Shown here: piece after piece, positions 51,523-62,138 of the stretch | Layout of the letters: the number at the start of each line of letters is the position of its first letter | Numbering within the stretch: position 1 is the first letter of the stretch | Program-made: the position numbers and the translations under genes | The notes under the pieces: model-generated | What the model was told of the DNA's origin: nothing | The model's input: the letters and a program-made list of their open reading frames with translations, nothing else | Database searches by the model: none | From: Litoditis marina | Lineage: Eukaryota; Nematoda; Chromadorea; Rhabditida; Rhabditidae | Length of the DNA stretch: 64,000 nt | NCBI GenBank assembly: GCA_964036275.1 | Contig: OZ038436.1 | Span: 19,309,904 to 19,373,903 of the forward strand | Direction: 5' to 3'

Positions 51523-51929
51523 ATGTGTTTAGCTCGGTTACAATCGGAGATGAAGACAGCATGCTGTGTTACCGGGTTCGCTTGAAAGGGGGCACAAGGC
51601 TGGCTAATAGAGGTACCCGGGGTACATAAACATAACTTAGCGCGCCCTGCATCACACTAAAACATGTGCAATATGCACTGTACGGTAATTGAAAAAAAAG
51701 AGGTGTACTTATAAGTTAGTTTTGAACCACCGTTTGATAATAACTTTCCTATCTGGCTTGTCTACGGGCTGAACCGCTGCATAAGATGGAAATATGTCGG
51801 ATTTCAACGTGCTGAAATATCTACGAAAACATAAATACATGTGTAATAGGTAAATATTGAGTGGATAGCATGTGCTGATTGCTTTTAACCTTAATTATTG
51901 ACGATTTAGTTGTGCAAAAGTAAAAATTT

Positions 51930-52002
51930 CGACCTCGGCAGGATTCGAACCTGCAATCTTCTGCTCCGTAGGCAGACGCGTTATCCATTGCGCCACGAGG
52001 CC
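51930..52002 (-). tRNA. tRNA-Arg(ACG), copy 42
   Basis: Body as copy 1. 480 bp after copy 41. Flanks A and X, matching copy 35. Confidence 0.9.
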
Positions 52003-52611
52003 ATGTCTTCAGCTCTGTTACAATCGGGGATGAAGACAGCATGCCGTGTATGCGGGTTCGCTTGAAAGGGGGCACAAGGCTGGCTAATACAGGTACCCGG
52101 GGTACATAAACATAACTTAGCGCGCCCTGCATCACACTAAAACATGTGCAATATGCACTGTACGGTAATTGAAAAAAATGAGGTGTACTTATAAGTTAGT
52201 TTTGAGCAACCGTTTGATAATAATTTTCCTTTCTGGCTTGTCTACGTGCTGAACCGCTGAATAAGATTGAAATATTTCGGATTTCAACGTGCTGAAACAT
52301 CTACGAAAACAATAAATACATGTGTAATAGGTTACATCACACTAAAACATAAGCATAACTGTACGGTAATTGGAAAAAAATGAGTTGTACTTTTAAGTTA
52401 GTTTTGAGCAACCTTTTGATGATATGTTTTCTTTCTGGCTTGTCTACGTGCTGAACCTCTGAATAAGATTGAAATTTGTCGGATTTCAACGTGCTGAAAC
52501 ATCTACGAAAACATAAATACATGTGTAATAGGTGAATATTAAGTGGATAGCATGTACTGATTGCTTTCAACATTAATTAATGACGATTTAATTGTGCAAA
52601 AGTAAAAATTT

Positions 52612-52684
52612 CGACCTCGGCAGGATTCCAACCTGCAATCTTCTGCTCCGTAGGCAGACGCGTTATCCATTGCGCCACGAGGCC
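52612..52684 (-). pseudogene. tRNA-Arg(ACG), copy 43, T-loop change
   Basis: C56 is G. This breaks the G19-C56 tertiary pair and changes an invariant base of the B box (GGTTGGAATCC), so both transcription and folding should suffer. 682 bp after copy 42. Flanks A and Y. Confidence 0.65.
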
Positions 52685-53297
52685 ATGTCTTCAGCTCTGT
52701 TACAATCGGGGATGAAGACAGCATGCTGTGTTACCGGGTTCGCTTGAAAGGGGGCACAAGGCTGGCTAATAGAGGTACCCGGGGTACATAAACATAACTT
52801 AGCGCGCCCTGCATCACACTAAAACATGTGCAATATGCACTGTACGGTAATTGAAAAAAAAATGAGGTGTACTTATAAGTTAGTTTTGAGCCACCGTTTG
52901 ATAATAACTTTCCTATCTGGCTTGTCTACGTGCTGAACCGCTGAATTAGATTGAAATTTGTCGGATTTCAACGTGCTGAAACATCTACGAAAACATAAAT
53001 ACATGTGTAATAGGTAAAATCACACTAAAACATGTGCAATATGCACTGTACGGTAATTGAAAAGAATGAGGTATACTTATAAGTTAGTTTTGAGCAACCT
53101 TTTGATGATATGTTTTCTTTCTGGCTTGTCTACGTGCTGAACCGCTGAATAAGATTGAAATTTGTCGGATTTCAACGTGCTGAAACATCTACGAAAACAT
53201 AAATACATGTGTAATAGGTAAATATTAAGTGGATAGCTTGTACTGATTGCTTTCAACCTTAATTAATGACGATTTAGTTGTGCAAAAGTAAAAATTT

Positions 53298-53370
53298 CGA
53301 CCTCGGCAGGATTCGAACCTGCAATCTTCTGCTCCGTAGGCAGACGCGTTATCCATTGCGCCACGAGGCC
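53298..53370 (-). tRNA. tRNA-Arg(ACG), copy 44, last in array
   Basis: Body as copy 1. 686 bp after copy 43. 5' flank B with an A-like GGGGATG; intermediate 3' flank. About three more diverged spacer monomers follow before the array stops at 54017. Confidence 0.9.
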
Positions 53371-54017
53371 ATGTGTTCAGCTCGGTTACAATCGGGGATG
53401 AAGATAGCATGCTGTGTTACCGGGTTCGCTTGAAAGGGGGCACAAGGCTTGCTAATACAGGTACCCGGGTCACATGAACATAACTTAGCGCGCCCTGCAT
53501 CACACTAAAACATGTGCAATATGCACTGTACGGTAATTGAAAAAAAATGAGGTGCACTTATACGTTAGTTTTGAGCCACCGTTTGATAATAACTTTATTA
53601 TCTGGCTTGCCTACGTGCTGAACAGCTGAATAAGATTGAAGTTTGTCGGATTTCAACGTGTTGAAACATCTACGAAAACATAAATACATGTGTATTAGGT
53701 AAAATCACACTAAAACATGTGCAATATGCACTGTACGGTAATTGGAAAAATGAGGTGTACTTATAAGTAAGTTGGTTTGAGCAACCGTTTGATAATTTGT
53801 TTCCTTTCTGGCTTGTCTACGTGCTGAACCGCTGAATAAGATTGAAATATTTCGGATTTCAACGTGCTGAAACATCTACGAAAACAATAAATACATGTGT
53901 AATAGGTAACATCACACTAAAACATGTGCAATATGCACTGTACGGTAATTGAAAAAAAATGAGGTGCACTTATAAGTTAGTTTTGAGCCACCGTTTGATA
54001 ATAACTTTATTATCTGG

Positions 54018-54085
54018 AAAACGTATTCAAAACGTAATAAACGTAATAAAACGTATTCAAAACGTATTCAAAACGTAATAAACGC
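54018..54085. repeat. Short tandem repeat at the array edge
   Basis: Alternating AACGTATTCAA and AACGTAATAA blocks begin exactly where the last spacer monomer is cut. Confidence 0.7.
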
Positions 54086-54722
54086 ATAGAGAATCCGTTC
54101 CCAGCTCCAAACATTGGTCAAACGCACGGCACTGGTACAAATCACACCACAATAAAAGATGAATCAATTTATTCGATGGAAGAAGCGGTACCTATTCTTT
54201 CGAGTGGCAGGAGTGTGGGTGGGACCAGCCGTTTTTCCACGGGCCAGCTGGACCCCGACTTCGATCAGACCTCCGACTCTCCGTCGTTGAACCGAATCCG
54301 AACACGCCTGAATCACAAATCGTATCACTATGCGCGTGCTACAATACCCTTTTCCCGTCATTTTATTTCTCTACATTCCTTCCAGAGTTCAGAGATTCCA
54401 GAGTTTTGCCATATCTAACAAAGTGGAAAGTCACATGTTGAATAGCGAACAATCTTCTATTCTGTTCTGAAAGACTAATACTACAATCAAGAATGAGTGA
54501 TCCTCTTTATGGACGTTTTAGAACTGTACGACTACTTCATCAAAAGAGAGTATGGAATCAGGTGAAGGAACGAAAGCACATTGTCAGAAACCACGACCTT
54601 TGGCCTAAAACGGTACGCAGCAGGCGTATCGAACTAGTTGACGTCTAACAAAAAGGTCTGTCAGGAACAATCAACTCATCCTTCAATCCATAAATCGACA
54701 TTCACCTGATATGAATTGATCC
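54086..54722. other. Flank of the array, no gene recognised
   Basis: Open frames on both strands at 54164-54418 overlap each other and lack family features. No exon chain was found. Confidence 0.35.
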
Positions 54723-55392
54723 CTAAGCTACTAAGCAACTAAGCAATCTAGCGACGAGTCTCCGTAAAACTTGGAGACGAGCACGTGGACAGCATGTTAC
54801 CAGCACGTGAATGACCTCATGGGCCTCCCGAAGACACAGTCCAATGAAACCTGAAAAAAAAACTAGGAAAGACAGGTGACAATCAAACATCAACACAGGA
54901 AAATACCATTGTCTGTTGAAGAAACGTTTGTGATTAGATTGAGTAATCATTTACTTACTCTCTGCTCAGATAATTTGTGAGACTTCTCAGCCAGCAGTCA
55001 GCGATTGGAAAAACTCACTATTCAAAATAGTAAAATGAAAAACTGCCGCTCTTTCTACATGGAAACAATATCAAAGTAATATTATAGGGTTCACTCTTCC
55101 CAAAGGAGGCATTACAATGTGTGCTACCAAAACCCACTGTGTTTGTAGCTGCATAAATCAGGAGTGAGAGAATAGCAAACAGTACTACAAACTTGAAAAG
55201 TGTGAATACCATCATATAGTGATACTCATTCGATGGCGATCTATATGTGAAACGTACCAATGTCTGTGTGTCCTGTTCCTCCCTACTGAAGAGTCCTCTC
55301 GCAACTGCCGAATCCTCGCCCCCCGTCTCACTCGGCCCCGAGTCCCACTTCAACGAACCAGTCACGGTCCCGGCAATCCACCACAACCTTGG
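54723..55392 (-). other. Candidate exons of an unrecognised minus-strand gene family
   Basis: 55258-55392 has a TTTGCAG acceptor and GTACGT donor and encodes 45 residues starting PRLWWIAGTVTGSLKW. 54723-54850 follows TTTCAG and encodes a Leu/Arg-rich terminal piece (GFIGLCLREAHEVIHVL) to a TAG stop. Their phases do not join directly, so an exon may be missing or the locus may be decayed. WWIAGTVTG resembles WWIAETGTYWQ of the model at 59.4-63.1 kb. The family is not known to me. Confidence 0.3.
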
Positions 55393-55709
55393 CTGCAAAC
55401 ATAACCCATACAGTATAGAGGATATAATTATATAACACCAAAACTTTCACCTTCACGTTCCGATTTTGCTACTTTTTGCGACTTTTTGACAAAAAAGTGA
55501 AAGAACCATAATTTACCAACTTGTCCTCAAGTACTAAAATGAATAATAAATTCGCACGAACTCGTTAGTACTTAGAGTAGGCAGACATAAGTCCATTTGG
55601 GAGCTACTAGACGTTGATACGTAACCTGTGATGTGCAATTATTGAACTACAACAATAACTAGATCGCGTGTCAGGATCAAACTACAACAAATATCTGAAA
55701 CGTACGGTG
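55393..55709. other. Intergenic, no gene seen
   Basis: Non-coding by eye. A half-copy of the TTTGTAGTTTGATC repeat occurs near 55675 (GGATCAAACTACAAC). Confidence 0.4.
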
Positions 55710-56042
55710 AATAGGAAAGGGGACGAGGGGGGGACGAGGGGGAAAGGGGACGGGGGCTATGGCAAAGGGGACGAGGGCTGAGGCAAAGGGGACGAGGGGT
55801 GGACTGATAATTAGAGCGAAATCTAGTCAAATTTAGTTTTCGATTACTCCATAATACTTTCCTTGTTCTGTATCTTCATTATTAATTCATCTTTTCCCAT
55901 TTCTACGATACCTACGAGTGTTTTTTTGCCTTATCCCTCGTCCCCTTTGCCTCAGCCCTCGTCCCATTTGCCATACCCCCCGTCCCCTTTCACCCTCGTC
56001 CCCCCCCCCTCGTCCCCTTTCACCCTCGTCCCCTTTCCTATT
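55710..56042. mobile_element. Foldback element with GGGGACGAGG arms
   Basis: Left arm (55710 to about 55803) starts AATAGGAAAGGGGACGAGG and repeats AAAGGGGACGAGGG. The right arm (about 55933-56042) is its inverted counterpart. The central part of about 130 bp is AT-rich. GAAACGTAC stands just outside the left end, and GGCCGAAACGTAC just outside the right. The element separates two related exon-like pieces. Confidence 0.65.
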
Positions 56043-56055
56043 GGCCGAAACGTAC

Positions 56056-56195
56056 CAATGTCCGTTTGTATTGTTGCTCCTTCCCGAAGAGTTTCCTATC
56101 GCAACTACCGAATCCTTTCCTTCCCGTGCTTCTTCGTCGTTGCTTCGACTTTAACCTTCTCAGTATCGAACCGGCAATCATCATCATCTGGCATA
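56056..56195 (-). pseudogene. Degenerate copy of the 55.3-kb exon
   Basis: The minus strand reads AAGGATTCGGTAGTTGCGAT and ends ACATTG before GTACGTTTC, closely matching the 55258-55392 exon end. An extra two bases (GGAAACTCTTC versus GGACTCTTC) shift the frame. The acceptor side is unclear. Confidence 0.4.
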
Positions 56196-56204
56196 GGAAA
56201 TCTG

Positions 56205-57040
56205 GGACTACTGGTAAACTCGTAGTAAACTAGTAGTAGTAGTGAAGGAGGAGTAATCTCGTAGTATAGTAGAGGTATCCTGGTAGAAAACTAGTAGTAA
56301 ATACGGACATCAAATTAAAAAATGCATTTTGGCAGTCTGAAACTAGTCTTTTTACGTTACATTATCTCCACAGAATTTAAATCACAGTGATTTGTAGGCA
56401 TTATGAGCACGTAGACAGTTAGTAGTAACTTACTCGTAGGCTAGTAGTAACTTACTCGTAGGCTAGTAGAAACCTGTAGTACGCTAACTAGGCAGGAAAA
56501 CGCTGAACATTCATAATATGGGAAAATTTTTATCGAATTAGTGCTACTGTAGAACGGGCTTAAGTATAAGGTTTTTTGTTAGGGCTCGTGGCGCATTCAC
56601 GTTATTTCATAGTGAGCGCTGAACAGTGAAGCGCGCCTGTAATCGTATACGATTGTGGCGCGCCCTCAGACATCAGCAGCGTGGCGCAGTGGTAAGTGTC
56701 TTGCTTCAGAAGCGAGAGCTCGAGAGTTCGAGTCCCGCATGGTGCAAAACATGGTAAACAGCAGAGTAATGCGATAGAGGATAACGTAACTACGCATAGA
56801 AGATATATGATCCTAAAAAATATAATTTTTTTAATTTTATTTTTTATTTTTCAAAATTGACTTTTACCACCGATAAACTAGTAGCTGACTACCATCTCAC
56901 TAGTAGTTAGGTAGGAGTAGAACTATAGTTTAACTCCTCCCCTACGCCTACATTACTACAAGAAAACTAGTAGTTCTCTAGTAGTAGAATAGGGGTGTGG
57001 TAGGAGTTCACTAGTAGTTTACTTGTCGTTATAGAATCAC
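56205..57040. repeat. ACTAGTAG-rich region with loosely inverted ends
   Basis: CTAGTAG and its variants occur many times in two clusters, 56205-56480 and 56875-57035. The flanks look roughly inverted (TAAACTAGTAGTAGTAGTGAA on the left; the complement of TTCACTAGTAGTTTA on the right). A tRNA-like sequence lies between the clusters. This could be one mobile element of about 0.8 kb. Confidence 0.45.
56676..56745 (+). pseudogene. tRNA-like sequence, anticodon position CAG
   Basis: It has good pol III boxes (TGGCGCAGTGG and AGTTCGAGTCC) and an anticodon-like arm CTTGC-TTCAGAA-GCGAG, which would give CAG (Leu). The variable loop is short, unlike true tRNA-Leu. The T stem pairs poorly, the acceptor has a mismatch, and no T-run follows. 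It is most likely a tRNA-derived SINE head or a dead tRNA. Just upstream lies the palindrome AATCGTATACGATT with GCGCGCC arms (56631-56664). Confidence 0.5.
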
Positions 57041-57470
57041 TGTGTGGTGTACTTCTCGGCGCCTGCATCACGGGTACCTGAAATGAAACAGATCATAAAA
57101 ATCACTATACATCCGAAATACTAACAAATAACAGTTTTTTAAAGGAACCATTTGTTTATTTGAAAGCTGGTTTTCATTCTTTAAAAAAAATGACAAGCAG
57201 ATGATTGTTGTTTATAAATGGCTCACTTTATAAAAGAGTCAGGCTGTTTAAAGTGAGAAAAGTTGTTTAAAAACGTGAAAACCAACCGAATCGCTAGAAG
57301 AATTCTTTACCAGTCCAGATTCTCGGCAAATCGAATCACAAATCGTTGCAAGTCTACATGAGACCGGATCGAGAAACCAATCCATCCATCCAACGAACCA
57401 GTCACGGTCCCGGCAAACCGTCCAAAACGTTGGCTGCAAACACAAATGATCCAGTATAAAGCAAAAGGAT
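57041..57470 (-). pseudogene. Second degenerate relative of the 55.3-kb exon
   Basis: Starting at 57433 after TTTGCAG, the minus strand reads CCAACGTTTTGGACGG and then GCCGGGACCGTGACTGGTTC. The second phrase is identical to the 55.3-kb exon, with a one-base length difference before it that shifts the frame. Confidence 0.4.
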
Positions 57471-58214
57471 TACCCGACGTTTACATTTAGATTTTGCAAA
57501 GTTCTTGGCATAAAACAGTAAAAGACCCATGTTTTACAACATTAAAACATAGAACAGTGAAATAACCATGTTAAGCGGGTTTGTACTAAAAAGGAATTTA
57601 ACACTTGAAAGAAGAAGTCGCTTTTCGAGGTACGGTCGTGGTCGCTACACCATAACAAGCAACTAACCCCTATTAACCCCTATTCTGAGCAGCTTGGACG
57701 AGTCCTTGACTTCATTTGCTTGGAACTGAGGGATGGTGATCCGGTTAGAACAGTACAGAAAACCTAGAAAGTGACAAGAACAATGTCGATGTCGAAACGA
57801 ACAGATACAATTTCAGAAATGACATAATACATAGAAAAATACCAGTGCAGACACAATGACAGCACACGAAAATGTCATGCAATCTAGGCATGCCATGCAC
57901 CCCTCCAGGCTTCGAACCGACCCAACACCCAAACCGAAAACTTCCCGTCCACCTTCCTTACTCTACCTTTCTACCTTCCCCTCTCTCTCTCCTCCCTTTC
58001 TCATATCCTTTTACCCCCCCCCCCCCATCTCTTTCTCTCTTCCCCCGACTATTCGTGGGAGACGTTGCGCATCAACCTGAAATACGTTCATATTATTACT
58101 CGCACCGAATAGTATATGTGGCTCAAGAAGAAATTGATAGGAATGAAGAAGGGTAACAAAAGTGTGAAAACACACAAATTTAGTTAAAAGTGTGACCTAC
58201 ATAGAACCGCCTAC
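57471..58214. other. Non-coding, pyrimidine-rich tract
   Basis: 57950-58045 is CT-rich with a run of C around 58014-58026. At about 58076 a TTTCAG acceptor on the minus strand precedes GTTGATGCGCAACGTC. This resembles the start of the next exon upstream (58289), but a TGA follows in the expected phase. Confidence 0.4.
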
Positions 58215-59089
58215 CTTCTTTCCAATGACGTGAGGGGTGTCCTTGAGTGAGCTCGTGGAGTTGTCCGACATTGCGCAGCAACCCGATACCTGAATGAAAA
58301 GCCATCTCACACCTTGTTTCCAACAACGTGAAATTGGCTTGAAGTCGCTCCCCCTATTGACAGCCTTCATAAAATGGGCCGACGGAACTGGAGCCATCTT
58401 AACCCCTTTCAACTGAGGAATCCAGCCAATTCTTATATGATGGCTTAAAAAGGTATATAACACAAAGTATTCAAACAAAAAGTTAATTTTGGACACATTA
58501 AAAGACCTCCAAACTATGAGCGCAAAGAAAATTCAATTTCAAATCCAAATAACACAGAAAAACCGATTATCCCATTTTTCAAAGACCTTTTTGGTTCGAA
58601 TACATCGAGCTTCTTATTTCTGCATCTAAATTTGATTTTCTCATGTGTTGTTAAAGCAATATGGCCAGAGTAAGAACATACCTTCACGAAAACTAACTTG
58701 TCCGTCCAATGAGCACGAGCCAGCCAATGTAGTTCCGGCTAAATCTGATCCATCCCTCCTTTCTCGAGATTCATTCTGTAAATAACAAACAACTTTAAGG
58801 ATCGCCTAGATATGGGTAAAACTCCATCTTACGTAAAGGAATGAAAACCGATACGAACCAGTTTCGTTGGCAAAATAGACGGAAAACGGCTCATTTTAAA
58901 TTTCAGAAAATTGAAATTTGAGACCGGAAAATGTCGATCAATACAGAACAGTGAATTTTGGCATAATCTCACCTTATTCGCGAGAAATTTCCCTCGAGGA
59001 GTTGTGCGGCATGCATCTGACGATATTCCAAGAATTCTCCAGTGTCTTCTTCCGTTTTTACCAGCCAACTGTCAATTGAAAGACGATGT
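58215..59089 (-). other. Candidate exons, unrecognised gene
   Basis: Three exon-like segments with GT/AG borders. 58973-59089 includes HRLSIDSWLVKTEEDTGEF. 58682-58775 starts NESRERRDGSDLAG. 58215-58289 includes GIGLLRNVGQLHELTQG. The last two join in phase. The first ends with two spare bases and does not join the second, so an intervening exon is missing. No known family was recognised. Confidence 0.3.
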
Positions 59090-59368
59090 CTGAAAAACGA
59101 GACAGGTGAGCCAGATAATACAAACCAATTCAAGTGTGACGTCTATACAGAAAGAAGAACCCAACATTTCAACGTGAAAACTTTCAATCATAAAAAAGAC
59201 GATTTCTCCCGATAGTAACGTGAGAAGTGGTCCTTTTCTCGCAATAAGAATTAAGTAACGTTGCTCACCACTGACGTTCCGCTAGCACGGGGAACGGGGA
59301 TAGGGCTTGATTGGACGAGCAAAGCTTGGTCGTAGATGGGGCAGTTAAGGAAGAGGCGAAGCATGACT

Positions 59369-60646
59369 TCAACGACGAGCACCGACTTCAGGAGGCTCGG
59401 CATACACATCTTCTTCCTCCCATACAGCAGTAAAGTTGGCTGAATAGTCACAAAATATGAAAATTCCCACCGATATCGATCGAAAAACAGTCCGTTCTGG
59501 GCAAAAGTCACGCCTTACTAGTATGTGTCTATAACATCATATAAGTTGAAGTCACAGATCTAAAAGAAAAATTTCCCGATAATTTTTAACCCCAACCCCC
59601 AATCTAAATAGAAAATCAATGGTTTCGCTTACGGAGATCCAATGAACCACGACCACAATTTTCTCACCTCATCCTCTGCAACTGGCTCCCCAGAGTTTCC
59701 AAAATGGAAAGCCGAGTCCGACGCTTCTGAAGTCTGTTCATCAGCAGACGTGGCTTTTTAAATACACTGCGAAGATTCAGAAGAAGATTCTGATCGTGGT
59801 AGCGATGATGGCAGAAGACTGGTCCACATCGGGCTCATTATGAGAGATGAAGGAATGGAAAGATGGAGGCTTGCGCTCAAAGTACAAAGTAGAATTTAAT
59901 ATATAACAATTTTTGAGAATCTCTCAGCTTTTGAACTTTCATAAGCATTACTGAAACCGGAAAGGGACGAGGACACTTTGAAAGCTATTTTCAAAAGAAA
60001 ATCGAAAAACAAATAATATGCAGAAGTGTAGCTGGTGACAAAACAAAAACGTACTGAGATCATCCGCGAGACCAGTACGGTAGAAGGGAACGTGAAAGTA
60101 GACGAGACCCGGGGGGGGGGGGGGGGGCAGGGGTACCATTCTGGCCCGTCTGAACCACTTGGGGCGCCCAATTCACCACGCATGAGACAAAAATGTCCCT
60201 TAATTTACTTTTCCCAGATAGAGGAAAACACTAAATTGCACTTGAAAGTTGAGAAAGGGAACAAACTAAATAAACACTGAGATACTCGAGCTAAAACGTA
60301 CTTTCTGAAGGAAAATTCGTGAGAGGTCCGATACCAGGAGAACCAGGGTATTGCGGGGACCGGGGGAACCAGGGGACCATTGGGTCGAAGAACGACTGAG
60401 GATGCCGGGTGGAACCAAGTCTGACATTCATGGTACCTGCAAGTTGAAAAGCTTCACAATGTAATCGAATTGTTCCATGAACAAAATCTTTCCCGTAAAT
60501 CATGATCTAAGAGAAGGGAGGGACAGAGTGCCCATCGCATCGACCATCATATTGGCCTTTCCACTGAGAGAAATTACGCGAGAGAGAGGCAGGGAGAGAA
60601 GTGAGAGAGAGTGAGAGAGATAGTGCATGAGAGAGTGAGAGTGAAT

Positions 60647-60710
<64 letters not shown>

Positions 60711-62103
60711 TGGTCCCCCTGCTAGGACATACCTTGCCAATAAGTCCCAGTCTCAGCAATCCACCACGTAGACCATGAAGCTTCCCCATTCAGCTGACAA
60801 CTGTTGCCAGCCGTTGCGAATTCAACCAGACACTCGCCGTCGCCGTGGACTGAAGTTCAAAAATAGAACCGCAAATATTTAAAAGTACCCCTAAGAACTA
60901 ATTACCGCTAACAACTAACTACTAAGAAATGGCAAAAGTTGACATTATTAGATACTAGTGCTCGGTGCTACAGGACTTCATATGAAGAATGATACAGTGT
61001 TCAATAGTCTCGTCTTTTTCCGCCTATGATACTACAGTATACTCCTACATTGCGTGATTGACAAGTGACAAAAACTAGCATAGCAATGGAGGAAAGGACA
61101 ATTTGAATGCATCCACCTCCCTGATGTTGTAGGAAACGTGAATGACATAAAGAAACATACGTGAGATAGAATCTTGTTCAGGTGGACTTTTTCAAAAGGT
61201 GGACTTTTTTAGTACGGTGTCAGTACGTCTGTTTGCTGCAAATGTGAATGAAAATTAAACAAATAACAACTGAAATACGGCCGCGATCTACGTGGCAAGA
61301 AACAAGTTGATATATGTAAAACGTACCAATCTTCGCTTTTCCTGAATCCTGGTTATCGACAACAGTTGGCTCGACAGGGCCGACAGGGAATAGGGTGGTG
61401 GCAGCTGGAGGACGGTGGTAGAGGCTGGCTCGAACCGGGTGAAAACCTGGAATCACATTGGGATTAAAAGCTGGTACAGTCTGTAAAAGAAGACCATTGG
61501 GAAGACAATTACAAATGAACGATAAGTCCACGTCAAACTGGAGAAAATTGTGTGAAGTTTTAAACGCGAAGAGGCAAGACCGTCTCATCCTAGAAAATCA
61601 AGAAAACCTAGATAGAATCGAGATGAAAAACCGCATATAGGAAGATCTAAGATATTTCCTGAGATGTTAGTACCATCCAGTGACCACTAGGGATGACACT
61701 GAAGAACAAACTTAATTAACAATGAAATGAAACCCACTCTTGGCTGGGGCAAATCCATTCAATCTTGCGACTATTGTCCAACATCAAGATTCAAGTAAGT
61801 TCATCTCCCACCATCCCATTCCACGTGAAGAGATCGTTCATCGACTAATGAAAAACTGAATATCATAGTTTGTAAACCAAAGTCTACGTCTCAGGAGAGA
61901 GAGGGGAGAGGAAGAGAGGTGAGAGAGGCTGGGAAAGGGAGACAGAGACCGACATAAACACCGTGCATCTATGCCTTCATGTAGGCCCCTTCCTCAGCGG
62001 AGAACGGCGGGAGGGGGAGGTTGAGTTAGGGGAGAGAGAGGCGGACAAAGACGGACGCGGATCTATGCCCACATGTAGGTCCCTTCCTCAGAGAAAAGCG
62101 AGA

Positions 62104-62138
<35 letters not shown>

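Larger units (their letters stand above)
24226..54017 (-). repeat. Tandem tRNA-Arg(ACG) satellite array, 44 gene copies
   Basis: About 29.8 kb of tandem sequence built from two parts. One is a module of about 275 bp carrying a 73-nt tRNA-Arg(ACG) gene. The other is a spacer monomer of about 206 bp that starts ATCACACTAAAACATGTGC and contains ACGTGCTGAACCGCTGAA. One to three monomers separate successive tRNA modules. All 44 genes read on the minus strand. In the copy entries below, 5' flank type A reads (plus strand) GTCTTCAGCTCTG, B reads GTGTTCAGCTCGG or GTGTTGAGCTCGG, and C reads GTGTTTAGC(A/T)CGG. 3' flank type X reads CTTTTAACCTTAATTATTG and Y reads CTTTCAACATTAATTAA. Copies are numbered by plus-strand position. 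The left edge is a decayed unit without a tRNA body; the right edge stops inside a monomer. Confidence 0.95.

Noticed and set aside
24709..53370. CRISPR-like array of repeats and spacers
   Set aside because: The repeated part is a 73-nt tRNA, the spacers are themselves homologous and hundreds of bases long, and the genome is eukaryotic.
24636..53410. Recurring minus-strand open frames of 61-110 residues containing PRGAMDNASAYGAEDCRF, one per unit
   Set aside because: This peptide is the translation of the tRNA-Arg body itself. Conservation is explained by the tRNA, and the frames have no codon signal of their own.
60302..60436. Collagen
   Set aside because: Pro/Gly-rich text suggested a cuticle collagen, but there is no sustained Gly-X-Y repeat.
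60507..60789. Minus-strand frames with Ser-Leu repeats
   Set aside because: Translation of the GA microsatellite.
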